Shown here: positions 47,693-58,720 of the stretch, piece after piece | How positions within the stretch are numbered: the stretch's first letter is position 1 | How the letters are laid out: each line of letters starts with the position of its first letter | DNA from: Alisma plantago-aquatica | Taxonomy: Eukaryota; Streptophyta; Magnoliopsida; Alismatales; Alismataceae | Direction of reading: 5' to 3' | NCBI GenBank assembly: GCA_963693085.1 | Contig: OY856411.1 | Span: forward strand, 1,349,658,050-1,349,722,049 | Length of the DNA stretch: 64,000 nucleotides | The notes under the pieces: model-generated | What the model was told of the DNA's origin: nothing | What the model saw: the letters and a program-made list of their open reading frames with translations, nothing else | Database searches by the model: none | Made by a program: the position numbers and the translations under genes

Positions 47693-49105
47693 TGAAAACT
47701 ACTAGAGGGGGGGGGTGAATAGAGTTTTATAGATAATTTTAACAATTAATTACTCAAGCAACCACAAAGAAAAATATTGGACAAGGAGACACAAGGGTTT
47801 AGAGTGGTTCCTTCCTTAGCAAATACTAAGGTAGTCAGTCCACTACCCGGTTGCTTACCCAACCGGGATTTGAAAAGAAATTTATTTTATTACCTCTCAA
47901 GGAATTACATAAAATACAATCTCTTTTCCCTAAACCCTTCAAGCAGCCTTCACCTAGAAGTAATCGCCCAACTCGAAGCAGCCTTCCCTTGAAGTAGATG
48001 CACCAACTCCCGTTGCACCAGCCTTCTGAAGTAGCTTCCCGTGCGATAGCCTTCTTGAAGTAGCTTGAAGTCCCCTTCTCCTCCGAGAAGTCAACCCTCT
48101 CCAATCCGCAGCCTCCAACCCTAGGAGTAGCAAGGAGAGTACAAAGAATAAATAGGAACAAGAAAGAAATAGAGAAATTACAACTTATCCTTTAAGCCCG
48201 AGGCTTGATATGCCTAGATCAAGCGTAAGATCTCCTAGCCAAGTATGTGAACTTGTAATTGCTGTGGGTAGGAGAATCTAGCCTATAGGACACGAGATTG
48301 AGCTAAGGAGAATGTAGGCCAATGATCACAGTGCTCAAATTGCTTGCAAAAAGATTGCTCAAGTATGCTCAAGTATATTCTCAAGTGTAACAAGTGAAGT
48401 ACTAGTGTCCTATGGCTTGTCCTATTTATAGGAATGGCCTAAGTATGCTTAAGGACGTTCTAGACAACTTCTAGGGGTTTCTAAGTGCTTAACTAGTCGT
48501 TAGGTACAAAGTTGTTGCTTTAACAACGGATAATTAATTTATTCTGCAGTTGCTGTCAGAGACCATCTCGGTCGAGGAATGGTCGACCGAGACACCTACT
48601 CGGTCGAAGTTTTGTCGACCGACAGACTCTCTGGATTAACGTTCATTTGCAACTGCCAACTACTTTGTCTGTTGTGTCTAACGGCTACTTTGGATCTTTC
48701 TCGGTCGAGAAGATGGTCGACCGAGAGTGTCTCGGTCGAGGAGTTTGTCGACCGAGAATGATCCTGTTTCAAGGTTTCAATTTAAGCATTAATTATATGT
48801 GTGAGTGTGCAAAGGTGATCCTAATTAAATGGGATGACATGTCTAACTATGGTATTTGGCTAAGGAAAATCTAACGCTTGATTTACATGCAAATCTAAGT
48901 ACTTGTACATTATATATTTGTACAAGTTTTACAATATTGATTACATTGCATGAAAATATAACTAAGTAAGCTCTTGGATTTTCCCTTGCTACTTTGTCAT
49001 CCTGCTTAGTCCTGCACACTCAAGTAGCTTGTTAGATTAATAAGAATGAAATGTTTGTCATCATCGAAACAAAGGGATTTATCATAATATCTAATTTATC
49101 CAACA
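47693..49105 (-). repeat. 3' LTR of copy 2
   Basis: 1413 bp; adjacent (49106 onward) to the reverse of the polypurine tract. Palindrome pairs at 48567-48621 and 48700-48757; TATAAATA on the minus strand at 48423-48430. Confidence 0.96.
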
Positions 49106-49665
49106 ATCTCCCCCTTTTTGAAGATGACAAACATTTCCTAAATATGAAATAAGAAAATATAAAGCATGTGAGTTTCATACCTGAAAATTACCTTTTGTAG
49201 CCATTTATGTTTTGCAAGTGAGTGCTGGCCAGGATGTGATGAAACTCATTTATAGTTTTGATTTTTATATTCTTTCTCCCCCTTTGTCACTTCAAAAAGA
49301 TATCCAAGTTGAATATTTCTTCTCCCCCCTTAATATTATGCTCCCCCTCAAATAGATATCCTATTAGAAACATGAATGTTTGTCTAATTTATCCACAATT
49401 TGTTACTCAATCATTTGCAAAGGATGTTAAGCCTTGAAATGATATGAGATTCCCTTAAGCGTATGATGAATGTATATTTATTTCTCATTTATCAAAGGAT
49501 GTTAAGCCCTAAATTAAATGAGAATCCTCTTAATCTTAGAGTCCATACAAATGCAAGGGATGTTAAGCCCTGTTTTTGGAATCTTCTTTAATCAAATGGT
49601 CAAAGTTTTTATGATCTCCCTCTTAGTCTTATGCTTTGCTCCCCCTTAGATAGATATCTCAAGTG
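49106..49665 (-). other. Multiple polypurine tracts of copy 2
   Basis: On the minus strand, purine tracts of the type AAGGGGGAG lie beside the LTR (49106-49119) and near 49271-49284, 49320-49333, 49341-49350 and 49649-49660. Their number and order match copy 1 closely. Confidence 0.8.
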
Positions 49666-49766
49666 AAAGTTTGAGTACTAAGCAAAAACTATAGAATGTT
49701 GTAGAGGATCTCCATGATTAACAAGGATGTATGCAATTTATGTCAGTCTGGAAAACAGAAACCCAG

Positions 49767-49821
49767 TCGGTCGACAATAGCTCGACCGACAGTGTGCTCG
49801 GTTGACTAGTTGCTCGACCGA
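49767..49821. repeat. Two palindrome pairs downstream of ORF2, copy 2
   Basis: CGGTCGAC...CTCGACCG and CTCGGTTGAC...CTCGACCG, 270-330 bases past the ORF2 stop, as in copy 1. One left arm has changed from GGTCGA to GGTTGA. Confidence 0.75.
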
Positions 49822-50094
49822 TAATGTTTCTGGAGAACTGTTTTGTCATTTGTCAATTTAGCTAGAATTTTAATAGTTGCCTGTTTTAATTATTACTCCC
49901 CTTATTTGTTATGCTCTACAATAATGAACTTATAATCCATATTTTTGAAGATGTCTCATATGCCAAAAATATAACCATTTGAATTAAGCAAAGATGGCAA
50001 AACTTCATTCAATAGCATGGAAAATATTACAATTATATAGAAATGACCAATTTATTACAATCATTGTCATTACAACTAGTACAACTTCAACACT

Positions 50095-51477
50095 TCACTG
50101 GAAAGATTTAAGAATTACATCGATGTCCGGATCTTTCCCAAGGAATGGCTCGGCTCCATAATATTTGACCAGAGTTTGCCAATCCAAAGCACCTATCGTA
50201 GTTAACGCATATGCTTCCAGAAATGTGGGAACTCGGTCAAATCGGAAGTGAGCAGCTATATCTTGCAATTGTATGGAGGAAAATTGAGTATGTGCAAGAT
50301 CCATTGATGGTGGAGGTGGAGGTTGATAGTAGTTGTATGAAGGGTTAAATGGGTTGAGCATGCCAGGATTTAAGGAATGCGGATATTCATCGGTTTGGCT
50401 TGGAGAAAGATTTTGCATTCTTTGATTTAAGTATGTCATGGCATGGTGGGTATAGTTGAGTTGGCTACTAAGATGATATTGGGAACCGACAAGATAAGTG
50501 AGAGTATTTTGGATGGGATCAACAGAAGGATTAGTAGGAGGAGGGGGTGGTGGTGTATCTTGATGTGATGATTCTCCTTCTACTCTTGCCCTTTTATGAC
50601 CAAAGTCAATCCCCATCTTCTCTACGGTGTTCTTACTTATCTTTGGTGGTCTACGCTCCCATGTATACCCCATATCTTCAATTTGTAACTTAAGAAAATG
50701 TTGAGTGATCTGGCATACAAAATCGGCATACGGTGGATTACCAGAAAACTCAAGCATGTTTTTAAGTATTATGCGAATGAAGTTTATAGGAATTTCTTTT
50801 ATGATAGCATAAATTAGACACATGCGGAAAATAGGGACCTCAGATTTATTGGCTCGAGGATGCATGTTAGTGGAAACAATGAGGTTTACTATCCTACATG
50901 CAGGTTTCAGGTTTATTGCATAATAGGTTCCCCTATCTTCATGACAAGTGGTATTGGTTTGAAATATGGCTCTTTTTATATCACTAAGGCTAGTGGAGTG
51001 GTCATCATGGGAAAATAAATTTAGTGGATTGCCGGTGGTAAGGTCAAGGAAATCTTGGTATTCATCTATATCAATTTCTAGCATGTCAAGAATATCCCCT
51101 TCGGAAAATCTAAAACTACGCCCATTGACCATGGTGTAGAAAAATGTGGTTTCATTTTCGGTGTGGGATAAGAGATTGGCATAGAATTCGTTGACTACCT
51201 TAGTGGAATAGATAAGGAAAGAAGGATTGATGAAGTCCTTCAGCTTCTGCACTCCAAAGAGATTCTCCAGATCGACTATGTTGATGAAGTCCATAGCTTC
51301 GACCGGGCGTCGGGGAAGAGGAGCTTTAGAGGAAAGCCGTAGATATCTATCTCCAGCATCTCCGTCGACGAAGGCGATGTCATTGATGATCGTCAGTGGC
51401 GGAGTGGCTTCCCGATCTTCTCTTCTTTTTCTTCCAGCAACTTTCTTCTTCCCACGGACAGCTGATGATGAGGCCAT
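50095..51477 (-). CDS. ORF2 of copy 2: 'putative transposon / envelope-like' protein
   Basis: 460 residues from the ATG at 51477 (MASSSAVRGKKK). The frame stays open upstream to 51948, but that part crosses the TATA box and palindromes and is not coding. It is nearly the same protein as at 17023-18402: basic N-terminus, conserved central domain (NEFYANLL, EGDILDMLEI, PINFIRIILKNM), HKRARVEGE, a run of six prolines, then a Pro, Asn and Tyr-rich tail ending DPDIDVILKSF. Differences are mostly single conservative changes plus one extra proline. No stop or frameshift. No membrane segment or signal peptide. Role unknown; retention in two independently inserted copies argues it matters for the element or is very recent. 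Confidence 0.77.
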   Translation of the reverse strand: MASSSAVRGKKKVAGRKRREDREATPPLTIINDIAFVDGDAGDRYLRLSSKAPLPRRPVEAMDFINIVDLENLFGVQKLKDFINPSFLIYSTKVVNEFYANLLSHTENETTFFYTMVNGRSFRFSEGDILDMLEIDIDEYQDFLDLTTGNPLNLFSHDDHSTSLSDIKRAIFQTNTTCHEDRGTYYAINLKPACRIVNLIVSTNMHPRANKSEVPIFRMCLIYAIIKEIPINFIRIILKNMLEFSGNPPYADFVCQITQHFLKLQIEDMGYTWERRPPKISKNTVEKMGIDFGHKRARVEGESSHQDTPPPPPPTNPSVDPIQNTLTYLVGSQYHLSSQLNYTHHAMTYLNQRMQNLSPSQTDEYPHSLNPGMLNPFNPSYNYYQPPPPPSMDLAHTQFSSIQLQDIAAHFRFDRVPTFLEAYALTTIGALDWQTLVKYYGAEPFLGKDPDIDVILKSFQ

Positions 51478-51605
51478 TGTGTTTCTGGAGAAGAAGCAAG
51501 GAAGTTTGGAGGATAAGAATGCTGAATGTTTACACGAGAATGCACTAGAGATGGGCTGTGGAGGCAAGGAAATGCAAGTGTGAGTAAGTGACCCGTTTTT
51601 GCTCC

Positions 51606-51900
51606 TATTTATAGCATTCCAGCGACCTGGTCGGTCGACGACTCGTCGACCGAGCGTCCGCAACGGTCGAGTTGCAGACGCGCCACTTGGTTCCCCAACG
51701 GTAAAGAAAACGGTCATAACGGTCGGGTTACAATGGTCGTATTCAACGGCTATTTCTCGGTCGAGCACTTGTCGACCGACTTTGTCTCGGTCGAGCATTG
51801 TTCGACCGACAGTTCGTCCGCTATTGAGTTTGTTTAGAATTTGTCGGTCGAGAGAGATGGGCTGACCAAGCGGTTCTCGGTCGACGAATTCGTCGACTGA
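51606..51900 (-). promoter_or_regulatory. Internal promoter region of copy 2
   Basis: On the minus strand TATAAATA lies at 51613-51606, 129 bases before the ORF2 ATG, with the palindromic block (10-base arms CGGTCGACGA, one-base centre) at 51632-51652 and further pairs at 51757-51780, 51788-51812 and 51843-51898. The arrangement equals that of copy 1 (16590-16887) although single bases have changed, for example the centre base. Confidence 0.6.
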
Positions 51901-52850
51901 CAGACTTACTGAGTTCAACTTTTGAGACTGAATTTTAATGCAGATCATAGATCATTTTTGTAGAGCATATATATGGATATTCCGAGGGAGTAATATTGTT
52001 TTGTTTTTGACAATTTTTAAGGTTTTAAATTTTTGATTCTATTAAAAATATGCTAAGAGTAAGTCTAATAAATTGATGTTCAAATAAACAATCTTTTGTC
52101 AAAGTTTATTTTAGGTCGCCCTTGACTACGACCGTGGCGCCCCTTGGTCAAATTTTATTTTAACCAAGAGGCATATTCTGCAGGTTTCCAGGATAAACAT
52201 GCATATACGAAGTATAAGTTCTGCAGATAGCTTACGAGTATCAATTTTGAGGCTCATTAAAGTGTACCAATTATGAGAAATTAATAAGGGCATCAAATAT
52301 GATGAAGTATATTCAAGAATAATATCCATTCATGAATTACAGATTATTTTGGACTAATTCAAATATGATGAAGCATATTAAGTGATGCTTAATATAAGAG
52401 CACAATGAATTTTTTTCAAAAATCAATTTGAAACATTTTATTCATTTCAAGTATAAAAGCATGATTAAGTAAGCATTATCAATTCAAAATTTATTCCATA
52501 TAATCTTTCAAGAATAATTTCCACATATAGTGTAACTTAAAAAAAAATTTTACAGCAGTAAAAAATCAGTGATATGCTCGGTCGACAATTGCTCGACCGA
52601 GGTTCACTCGGTTGACAACTTCTCGACCGATCAATTTTCTGGAAAACTTTCAGAAATTTATTTCAAGTGCACCATAGGCTGTATCTAATTCAACTATTTC
52701 AAAGATCAGTTTGAGATAAGACATATGTGTATCAGAGTGATACTTAAATTAAATTTTTTGATTTTGTTATCCCTATATGTTAAGTTGAGATAGACATAAG
52801 GATATGCAAATTAAGATCTTTTGGTCATATCTCAACTTAGTCTAATCAAT
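51901..52850 (-). other. Spacer between ORF1 and internal promoter, copy 2
   Basis: AT-rich and non-coding, with palindrome pairs at 52577-52630 about 220 bases downstream of the ORF1 stop (52851). It corresponds to 15685-16589 of copy 1. Confidence 0.7.
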
Positions 52851-53819
52851 TTAATTTGGGGGTTTTGGAACCCATACCATCTCAACATTCTTTTTCTTGT
52901 ATGGGCATGAAAAAGAATAATGTCCAAGGCGTGAGCAATAATGGCAACAAATTGAATCAACCTCAAGCCTTTTTCTATGATTTTGCCCTGTGTTGTCATT
53001 GGGTGAGGGTGTCCTTTTGGGTACATATATGGGTTGATAGGTTTGTGGCTTACTCCGACTAGGTTGTTGATGTGATTTTTCTTTAGGTTTATAACCCAGT
53101 CCTCTTCTCCCTATTTGATGATAGGAATTATCCAATATTCTATCAAGGATTCCATTGTTGTTTAACCTACTAACTTCTCGTTGTAACTTAACGATATCAT
53201 CCATTCTATTCTTAATATCTAGTTTTGCTTGATCTATATTGGATGATAAAGAATTTCTTTCTTTCACTATATTGTCATAATCTACATGTGTACACAAAAT
53301 AGGTTGTTTTTGAAAGTCATTTAACTTTGCAAGTAATTCAACCTTTTCTTGATATAGAAGATCATAATTTGTTTCTAGAGTAAAAATCTTCACTTCACTA
53401 TTACTTAGAGATGATTTCAAAGTACGGTTTTCAGAAGCAATGTCATCTTTTTCGAAACCAAGAGTATTCAATTTAGCATATAAATCGTCATTTTCAGATG
53501 TAAGAGCAAGAAGTCTAGCATTTAACTCATCGTTTGTTTTACTAGATTTCTTTAATTTCTTCTTGCACTCAATATACTTATTGTGAGTTTCTTCAAGACT
53601 AGAAATTAGCTCTTCTTTTGATAAATCAAGAAGGCTTACCTCTTCTTCTTCTTCCTCATTGGTTGTAGCAATGAAACAATTTTTATGGACCTCTTTCTTC
53701 TTTTCTTTCCATGGACAGCCGATTGTTGTATGGTTTGTTCCTAAACACCAATTGCAGCTTGTTGAAAATTGGTCCAAGTTGCCCCTTTGTCTGTGGTCGT
53801 AGTCACCTCCTCCCTTCAT
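52851..53819 (-). CDS. ORF1 of copy 2: Sirevirus-type Gag C-terminal half
   Basis: 322 residues from the ATG at 53819, only 33 bases after the primer site. It opens MKGGGDYDHRQRG, then zinc knuckle 1 (residues 22-35, CX2CX4HX4C), an acidic run, a long coiled coil (about 60-220), NGILDRILDNSYH and RRGLGYKP, and zinc knuckle 2 (292-305), ending MVWVPKPPN. Domain order and the GLGY and WVPK motifs are those of Sirevirus Gag; the capsid-like N-terminal half and the protease fusion are missing. Expected to bind RNA and oligomerise, so it could co-assemble with Gag of an autonomous relative. That partner is not in this window. Compared with copy 1 the original start codon is kept. Confidence 0.87.
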   Translation of the reverse strand: MKGGGDYDHRQRGNLDQFSTSCNWCLGTNHTTIGCPWKEKKKEVHKNCFIATTNEEEEEEVSLLDLSKEELISSLEETHNKYIECKKKLKKSSKTNDELNARLLALTSENDDLYAKLNTLGFEKDDIASENRTLKSSLSNSEVKIFTLETNYDLLYQEKVELLAKLNDFQKQPILCTHVDYDNIVKERNSLSSNIDQAKLDIKNRMDDIVKLQREVSRLNNNGILDRILDNSYHQIGRRGLGYKPKEKSHQQPSRSKPQTYQPIYVPKRTPSPNDNTGQNHRKRLEVDSICCHYCSRLGHYSFSCPYKKKNVEMVWVPKPPN

Positions 53820-53852
53820 TCTTCAAGACCTGGTTAGGGTTCCTTGAAGCCT

Positions 53853-53864
53853 GCTCTGATACCA
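53853..53864 (-). other. Primer-binding site of copy 2
   Basis: Reverse complement reads TGGTATCAGAGC, two bases inside the right (5') LTR. Same site as copy 1. Confidence 0.95.
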
Positions 53865-53866
53865 AT

Positions 53867-55281
53867 TGAAAACTACTAGAGGGGGGGGGGGTGAATAGAG
53901 TTTTATAGATAATTTTAACAATTAATTACTCAAGCAACCACAAAGAAAAATATTGGACAAGGAGACACAAGGGTTTAGAGTGGTTCCTTCCTTAGCAAAT
54001 ACTAAGGTAGTCAGTCCACTACCCGGTTGCTTACCCAACCGGGATTTGAAAAGAAATTTATTTTATTACCTCTCAAGGAATTACATAAAATACAATCTCT
54101 TTTCCCTAAACCCTTCAAGCATCCTTCACCTAGAAGTAATCGCCCAACTCGAAGCAGCCTTCCCTTGAAGTAGATGCACCAACTCCCGTTGCACCAGCCT
54201 TCTGAAGTAGCTTCCCGTGCGATAGCCTTCTTGAAGTAGCTTGAAGTCCCCTTCTCCTCCGAGAAGTCAACCCTCTCCAATCCGCAGCCTCCAACCCTAG
54301 GAGTAGTAAGGAGAGTACAAAGAATAAATAGGAACAAGAAAGAAATAGAGAAATTACAACTTATCCTTTAAGCCCGAGGCTTGATATGCCTAGATCAAGC
54401 GTAAGATATCCTAGCCAAGTATGTGAACTTGTAATTGCTGTGGGTAGGAGAATCTAGCCTATAGGACACGAGATTGAGCTAAGGAGAATGTAGGCCAATG
54501 ATCACAGTGCTCAAATTGCTTGCAAAAAGATTGCTCAAGTATGCTCAAGTATATTCTCAAGTGTAACAAGTGAAGTACTAGTGTCCTATGGCTTGTCCTA
54601 TTTATAGGAATGGCCTAAGTATGCTTAAGGACGTTCTAGACAACTTCTAGGGGTTTCTAAGTGCTTAACTAGCCGTTAGGTACAAAGTTGTTGCTTTAAC
54701 AACGGCTAATTAATTTATTCTGCAGTTGCTGTCAGAGACCATCTCGGTCGAGGAATGGTCGACCGAGACACCTACTCGGTCGAAGTTTTGTCTACCGACA
54801 GACTCTCTGGATTAACGTTCATTTGCAACTGCCAACTACTTTGTCTGTTGTGTCTAACGGCTACTTTGGATCTTTCTCGGTCGAGAAGATGGTCGACCGA
54901 GAGTGTCTCGGTCGAGGAGTTTGTCGACCGAGAATGATCCTGTTTCAAGGTTTCAATTTAAGCATTAATTATATGTGTGAGTGTGCAAAGGTGATCCTAA
55001 TTAAATGGGATGACATGTCTAACTATGGTGTTTGGCTAAGGAAAATCTAACGCTTGATTTACATGCAAATCTAAGTACTTGTACATTATATATTTGTACA
55101 AGTTTTACAATATTGATTACATTGCATGAAAATATAACTAAGTAAGCTCTTGGATTTTCCCTTGCTACTTTGTCATCCTGCTTAGTCCTGCACACTCAAG
55201 TAGCTTGTTAGATTAATAAGAATGAAATGTTTGTCATCATCGAAACAAAGGGATTTATCATAATATCTAATTTATCCAACA
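53867..55281 (-). repeat. 5' LTR of copy 2
   Basis: 1415 bp; palindrome pairs at 54743-54797 (one arm mutated, GTCTACCG) and 54876-54933; TATAAATA on the minus strand at 54599-54606. Confidence 0.96.
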
Positions 55282-55286
55282 ACTAC
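55282..55286. repeat. Target site duplication ACTAC, right copy
   Basis: Matches 47688-47692 and is followed by the continuation of the interrupted frame (TATCCTTGTTC). Confidence 0.97.
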
Positions 55287-56243
55287 TATCCTTGTTCAAA
55301 GTGCCTAGAGATACAAACTCTGGTGAACCAGACTCAGCAGACCACCTATTTGTACTAGAGAAACATCAACCAAAACTAGGATTGTTCACAAACCTGATAG
55401 ATATCAACACATCATCGAACCATCCCCACCTACTGATGAGGAAGAAACTGCAACATCATCTCCAATTCACAACCCACAAACATATTTGTATGTCTCTTCA
55501 AATTTTTCTTACAATGATGAATTTACTCCTTCTCGGTTGCTGATATATAGAATTTTTTTGAACTTCAAAATAATTCCATGTCATATAATTTAAGCTTTCC
55601 ACCTATGAGGTCAGTCACTGCTACCAAATTAGCCATTTTCTCCTTCACAGAAGATACTAATCCAAATGCATGGAAGTTCGTCAACTAAAAATGAAAACCA
55701 CAGACCACCTTTATGCGCTGCTTCAGATGCAATAGAAGAAGGCACTCAAAGTTACAATGTAGACACCTTCCCCATTTCTTTACCTGCAACATGAATGGCG
55801 ACCTTTCCTACCACTACCCAAACAAACAATGTCTTTCCCAAGGGCACCCTTGGTCTCAAACCTCACGTTATCACACCCATCATGAAAAACATGTGATTAG
55901 TGATAGATATCAGTTCTATAAGCAAGTTGTCGAATCTACAAAGATAACACAACCTGATACAAAATCACCTACAAACCATAACCCCTTTTCGTGCCTCCAT
56001 ATCCTTGACTCTGGCATTTCAAATCATGTGCATATCTCTAATCATCCACAATCTCATCACTCATGCTTTATCCCTAGTAGGGACACCCTTTCTCGTTCCC
56101 TTAATAAAGACATTAACAATCTGTACCACCAACATCATCAACACATACCACTTTTATCTCCTCCTCCCCATCTAACTCACAACCTTTCCACATGTCTCCT
56201 AAGGTTCACCTTGAGAAGGAATTCCCCATTGACTTACCTATGA
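55287..56243 (+). pseudogene. Broken coding region, downstream part, with zinc-knuckle-like motif
   Basis: The frame interrupted by copy 2 resumes here and runs to about 55430, where a DEEETATSS stretch continues in another frame. After more breaks, 55713-56243 is open: it starts with CFRCNRRRHSKLQC, a good CX2CX4HX4C knuckle, followed by a ruined second one (FFTCNMNGDLSYHYP, where two cysteines and the histidine are lost). LHILDSGISNH further on recalls the LDSGA motif of copia-type proteases, but this is a single short match. Taken together it looks like a gag-to-protease region of an old retroelement, unclassified. Confidence 0.5.
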
Positions 56244-56308
56244 ATTCCATGCACCTTCTCATAGTCTTCACTAGCTGTAGCATCCTAGTCTCCGTCACCA
56301 ACAACACT
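56147..56308. repeat. 162-bp direct repeat, copy 1
   Basis: Nearly identical to 57479-57640 (about seven differences by eye). The two copies are 1332 bases apart, start to start. Confidence 0.9.
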
Positions 56309-57478
56309 GATAATAATAGTGTTAACATCTCTTATGCTTCCTGGTCACATAGTCCTTGAACAAAAAAATTCTATCCCCATCCCATCTCTTGAGAGTTGTA
56401 GAAATAGAAAGATCTCAACTCACTAATCACCCACAAGTGTACGAGAGTCAATGTAGTCGAGTGTCAAATACAAGGAGCTAGGATAGCTAGGCATAAACAT
56501 GTTAACTTTCATTAATCTTAATCAGATTATAAAAGTTTGATTGATTGCAAACTAATGGTGGAAACTAAAACAGGGTTTAAAATAAAGATGTTGATTAAAT
56601 GATTAGAAACTTGATCATTAGATTTCTCTGCCATTACCATCATATCATATGAACATACGAAATAAATATCACTATTTAACAAGCAAGGAGGTTGTCATCG
56701 TCATGCATTTCCTAATACCATGAGATGGTTCTCAACATCACGTAATTCTCCCACGCCTATGCTTACTTTCAAACAAAACCAAAACCCTCAATAATCTCTA
56801 GCCACTCCCACGGTCAAGAGAATATTGCCATAGATCCTACTCCATACCCCCTAATGCATTCTCCCAAAGCACAAGACAAGCATAAAACATGTATAAGAGG
56901 TGGAAAACCAACCATACAAGCAAGAAAACACCATAGGAATCCATGGAAGAAAGCAAATTAACTAGCAATAAGCATAAATTTCAAGTTCACATGAACAATG
57001 GCATGGGATCTACTCTCCCATGCTCAAGAAAAGAGTTCTACTCGTCCATAATGAAGATATGCATATATAAGTCAATAATTTTAGAGTTTTGCATGCTTAA
57101 GAGAAGGAAAAGCTAGAGGAATCATAGATGTAGGCTATGGGGAGAGAACTCCAACTAGAGGACATAATTCCACCCTTAGAATTGCTCCAACTTAGACAAT
57201 CTTCCCTCCTGGAAAGCTTGGTTGAGAGGAGTAGCTCTTCTGCACCTTTAGGAAAGAAAATGGAGAAGAAATGAGGTAGAATAGAGGTTATCTTATAGGA
57301 AACCACCTTCTTCCACCCCAAAACTGCCTTCCTCAGCTCTGGAACTTCTCTTGGGTGTAAGAAACTTCAAAATGACCGAGCATAACTGCCTATTGGGTTG
57401 CATTTCTCTTTTAAAATGAGAGGCAGTCATTTTCAGTTTTTGTAGAAACTGATAATGACACAACATGGCTTTTGGAGG
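56309..57478. other. 1.17-kb segment between direct repeats
   Basis: Unrelated to the flanking coding remnant. The text near 56400-56480 ('aatcacccacaagtgtacgag') and the T/C-rich right part suggest a fragment of another retrotransposon, but I find no terminal repeat. Minus-strand open frames at 57097-57541 have no known motif. Confidence 0.4.
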
Positions 57479-57640
57479 ACCACTTTTATCTCCTCCTCCC
57501 CATCTAACTAACAACCTTTCCACATGTCTCCTAAGGTTCACCTTGAGAAGGAATTCACCATTGACTTACCTATGAATTCCATGCAACTTCCCATAGTCTT
57601 CACTAGCCGTAGCATCCTAGTCTCCATCACCAACAATACT
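57479..57640. repeat. 162-bp direct repeat, copy 2
   Basis: Ends exactly where the copia LTR begins. The copy at 56147 continues (GATAATAATAG) past the equivalent point, so the copia element inserted into this second copy, after ATACT (57636-57640). Confidence 0.9.
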
Positions 57641-58200
57641 TGTTGGGTTTTAGGGGAGGTAGAGAAGGCAACGGAAAAAAAAATTTTCTCCTCCCCAAAC
57701 CCAGAACAAGGAAACGCGTCAACGTCTATACAATAGGAAAGGATGGTTTGTGGAATCATACCTTGTCCCGAGGCTTGCTCGGCGACAATACCTCGTGGCT
57801 TGCGCAGTCTTCACCTCCGGTCTTAGACGGTGTCTGTGCAGCTCCTGGTCACACTGGGACTGACGACTCCTGGTCTCACTGGGACTGTCAGGATTGACAG
57901 CTGTCCTCCAAGTGGCAGAAATCTCCCACCTATGAAGTAGTCCACACGGACCACCTGGAACTCCAATCTCCTTGTCTCACAAGGAATTGGAAGGAGTCAC
58001 ACCCTCCTGTCAGCGGACTTGTCACCAGCACACTCTCCTACTACCAATTGCTTTCTATAGTTGACTTTCCCTTGCTGTGCCTCCCTTATCGGGTAGCACT
58101 TGCTCGGGCTCTCTCTCTCGATTACCAAAACCAGAGAGAACAACAACTTCACAGATCAACTGGTTGCACTGAGTTGTCTTCTGAGAAGTCCCCAATACCC

Positions 58201-58211
58201 CTATATATAGG
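58201..58211 (-). promoter_or_regulatory. Copia LTR TATA box
   Basis: CTATATATAGG, nearly self-complementary; direction follows the element. Palindromic repeats in U3 (58300-58720) lie upstream of it on the minus strand. Confidence 0.6.
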
Positions 58212-58299
58212 AGGTTCATGAGACAAGGTTCTCCATCCCGGGCAATGTGGGACTAAAAGCAGGAGTAGAAGGGTTCGAGATTTTCCACAAAAACAACCA

Positions 58300-58720
58300 A
58301 CTCGCAACTTGAACTGATTGTTTCATTTCTGAAACGGTCAATTGGGGACCTGAGCCGGTCGGTTGGGACCCATGAACTAGTCAGTTCATTTCTGAACTGG
58401 TCAGTTCATGGTCCTGATCAGTTCCCGATTGACTTTCCATCTTTTGTTTCTAATTGGTATCGAATACCAATCCCTTTTCCAATCAAATTGGACAAGTGAA
58501 ACAAAAGGAAAATTCTCACCAATCCTACTTTCCCAACTTGCTCGGTTGCACCAATTGAATCGATCGTTTCAACACTTGAAGCAATCGTTTCACCCTGATC
58601 ATGAGCCGATCGACTCACCACCTGAGCCGACCGGTTCACCAAGCTGAGCCAATCAGTTCATCTCATGATCCGATTAGTTGGGAGTGTAGATTGTGCAGAA
58701 TCAGTCAATTGCAGTTTCAA
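58300..58720. repeat. Palindromic short-repeat array in copia U3
   Basis: About fifteen loosely spaced copies of a self-complementary 12-14-base motif such as GAACTGGTCAGTTC, AGCCGGTCGGTT, GAGCCGATCGACTC and GAGCCGACCGGTTC. Similar motifs (CCGATCAGTT, GGTCGGCTGG) recur at 63855-63960 in the leader. Sequence differs from the CGGTCGA palindromes of the Sirevirus-like family. Confidence 0.75.

Larger units (their letters stand above)
47693..55281 (-). mobile_element. Non-autonomous Sirevirus-like LTR retrotransposon, copy 2
   Basis: 7589 bp in reverse orientation, flanked by ACTAC. LTRs of 1413 and 1415 bp differ by two bases in a G-run (9 against 11) and about seven substitutions, so it too is young. 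The order mirrors copy 1: LTR, initiator-Met primer site, ORF1, spacer, palindromes, TATA box, ORF2, palindromes, several polypurine tracts, LTR. No pol. Both ORFs are open and start codons intact. The LTRs are similar to, but clearly distinct from, those of copy 1, so the copies descend from different parents and are not one duplicated locus. Confidence 0.94.

Noticed and set aside
50095..51948. A 617-residue reading of copy 2 ORF2
   Set aside because: The first 157 codons cross palindromes and the TATA box; the MASSS start at 51477 is shared with copy 1, where the frame upstream is shorter and differs.
57097..57541. Two minus-strand frames between the 162-bp repeats
   Set aside because: Different frames, short, no motif; could be part of an unrecognised repeat but not supportable as a gene.
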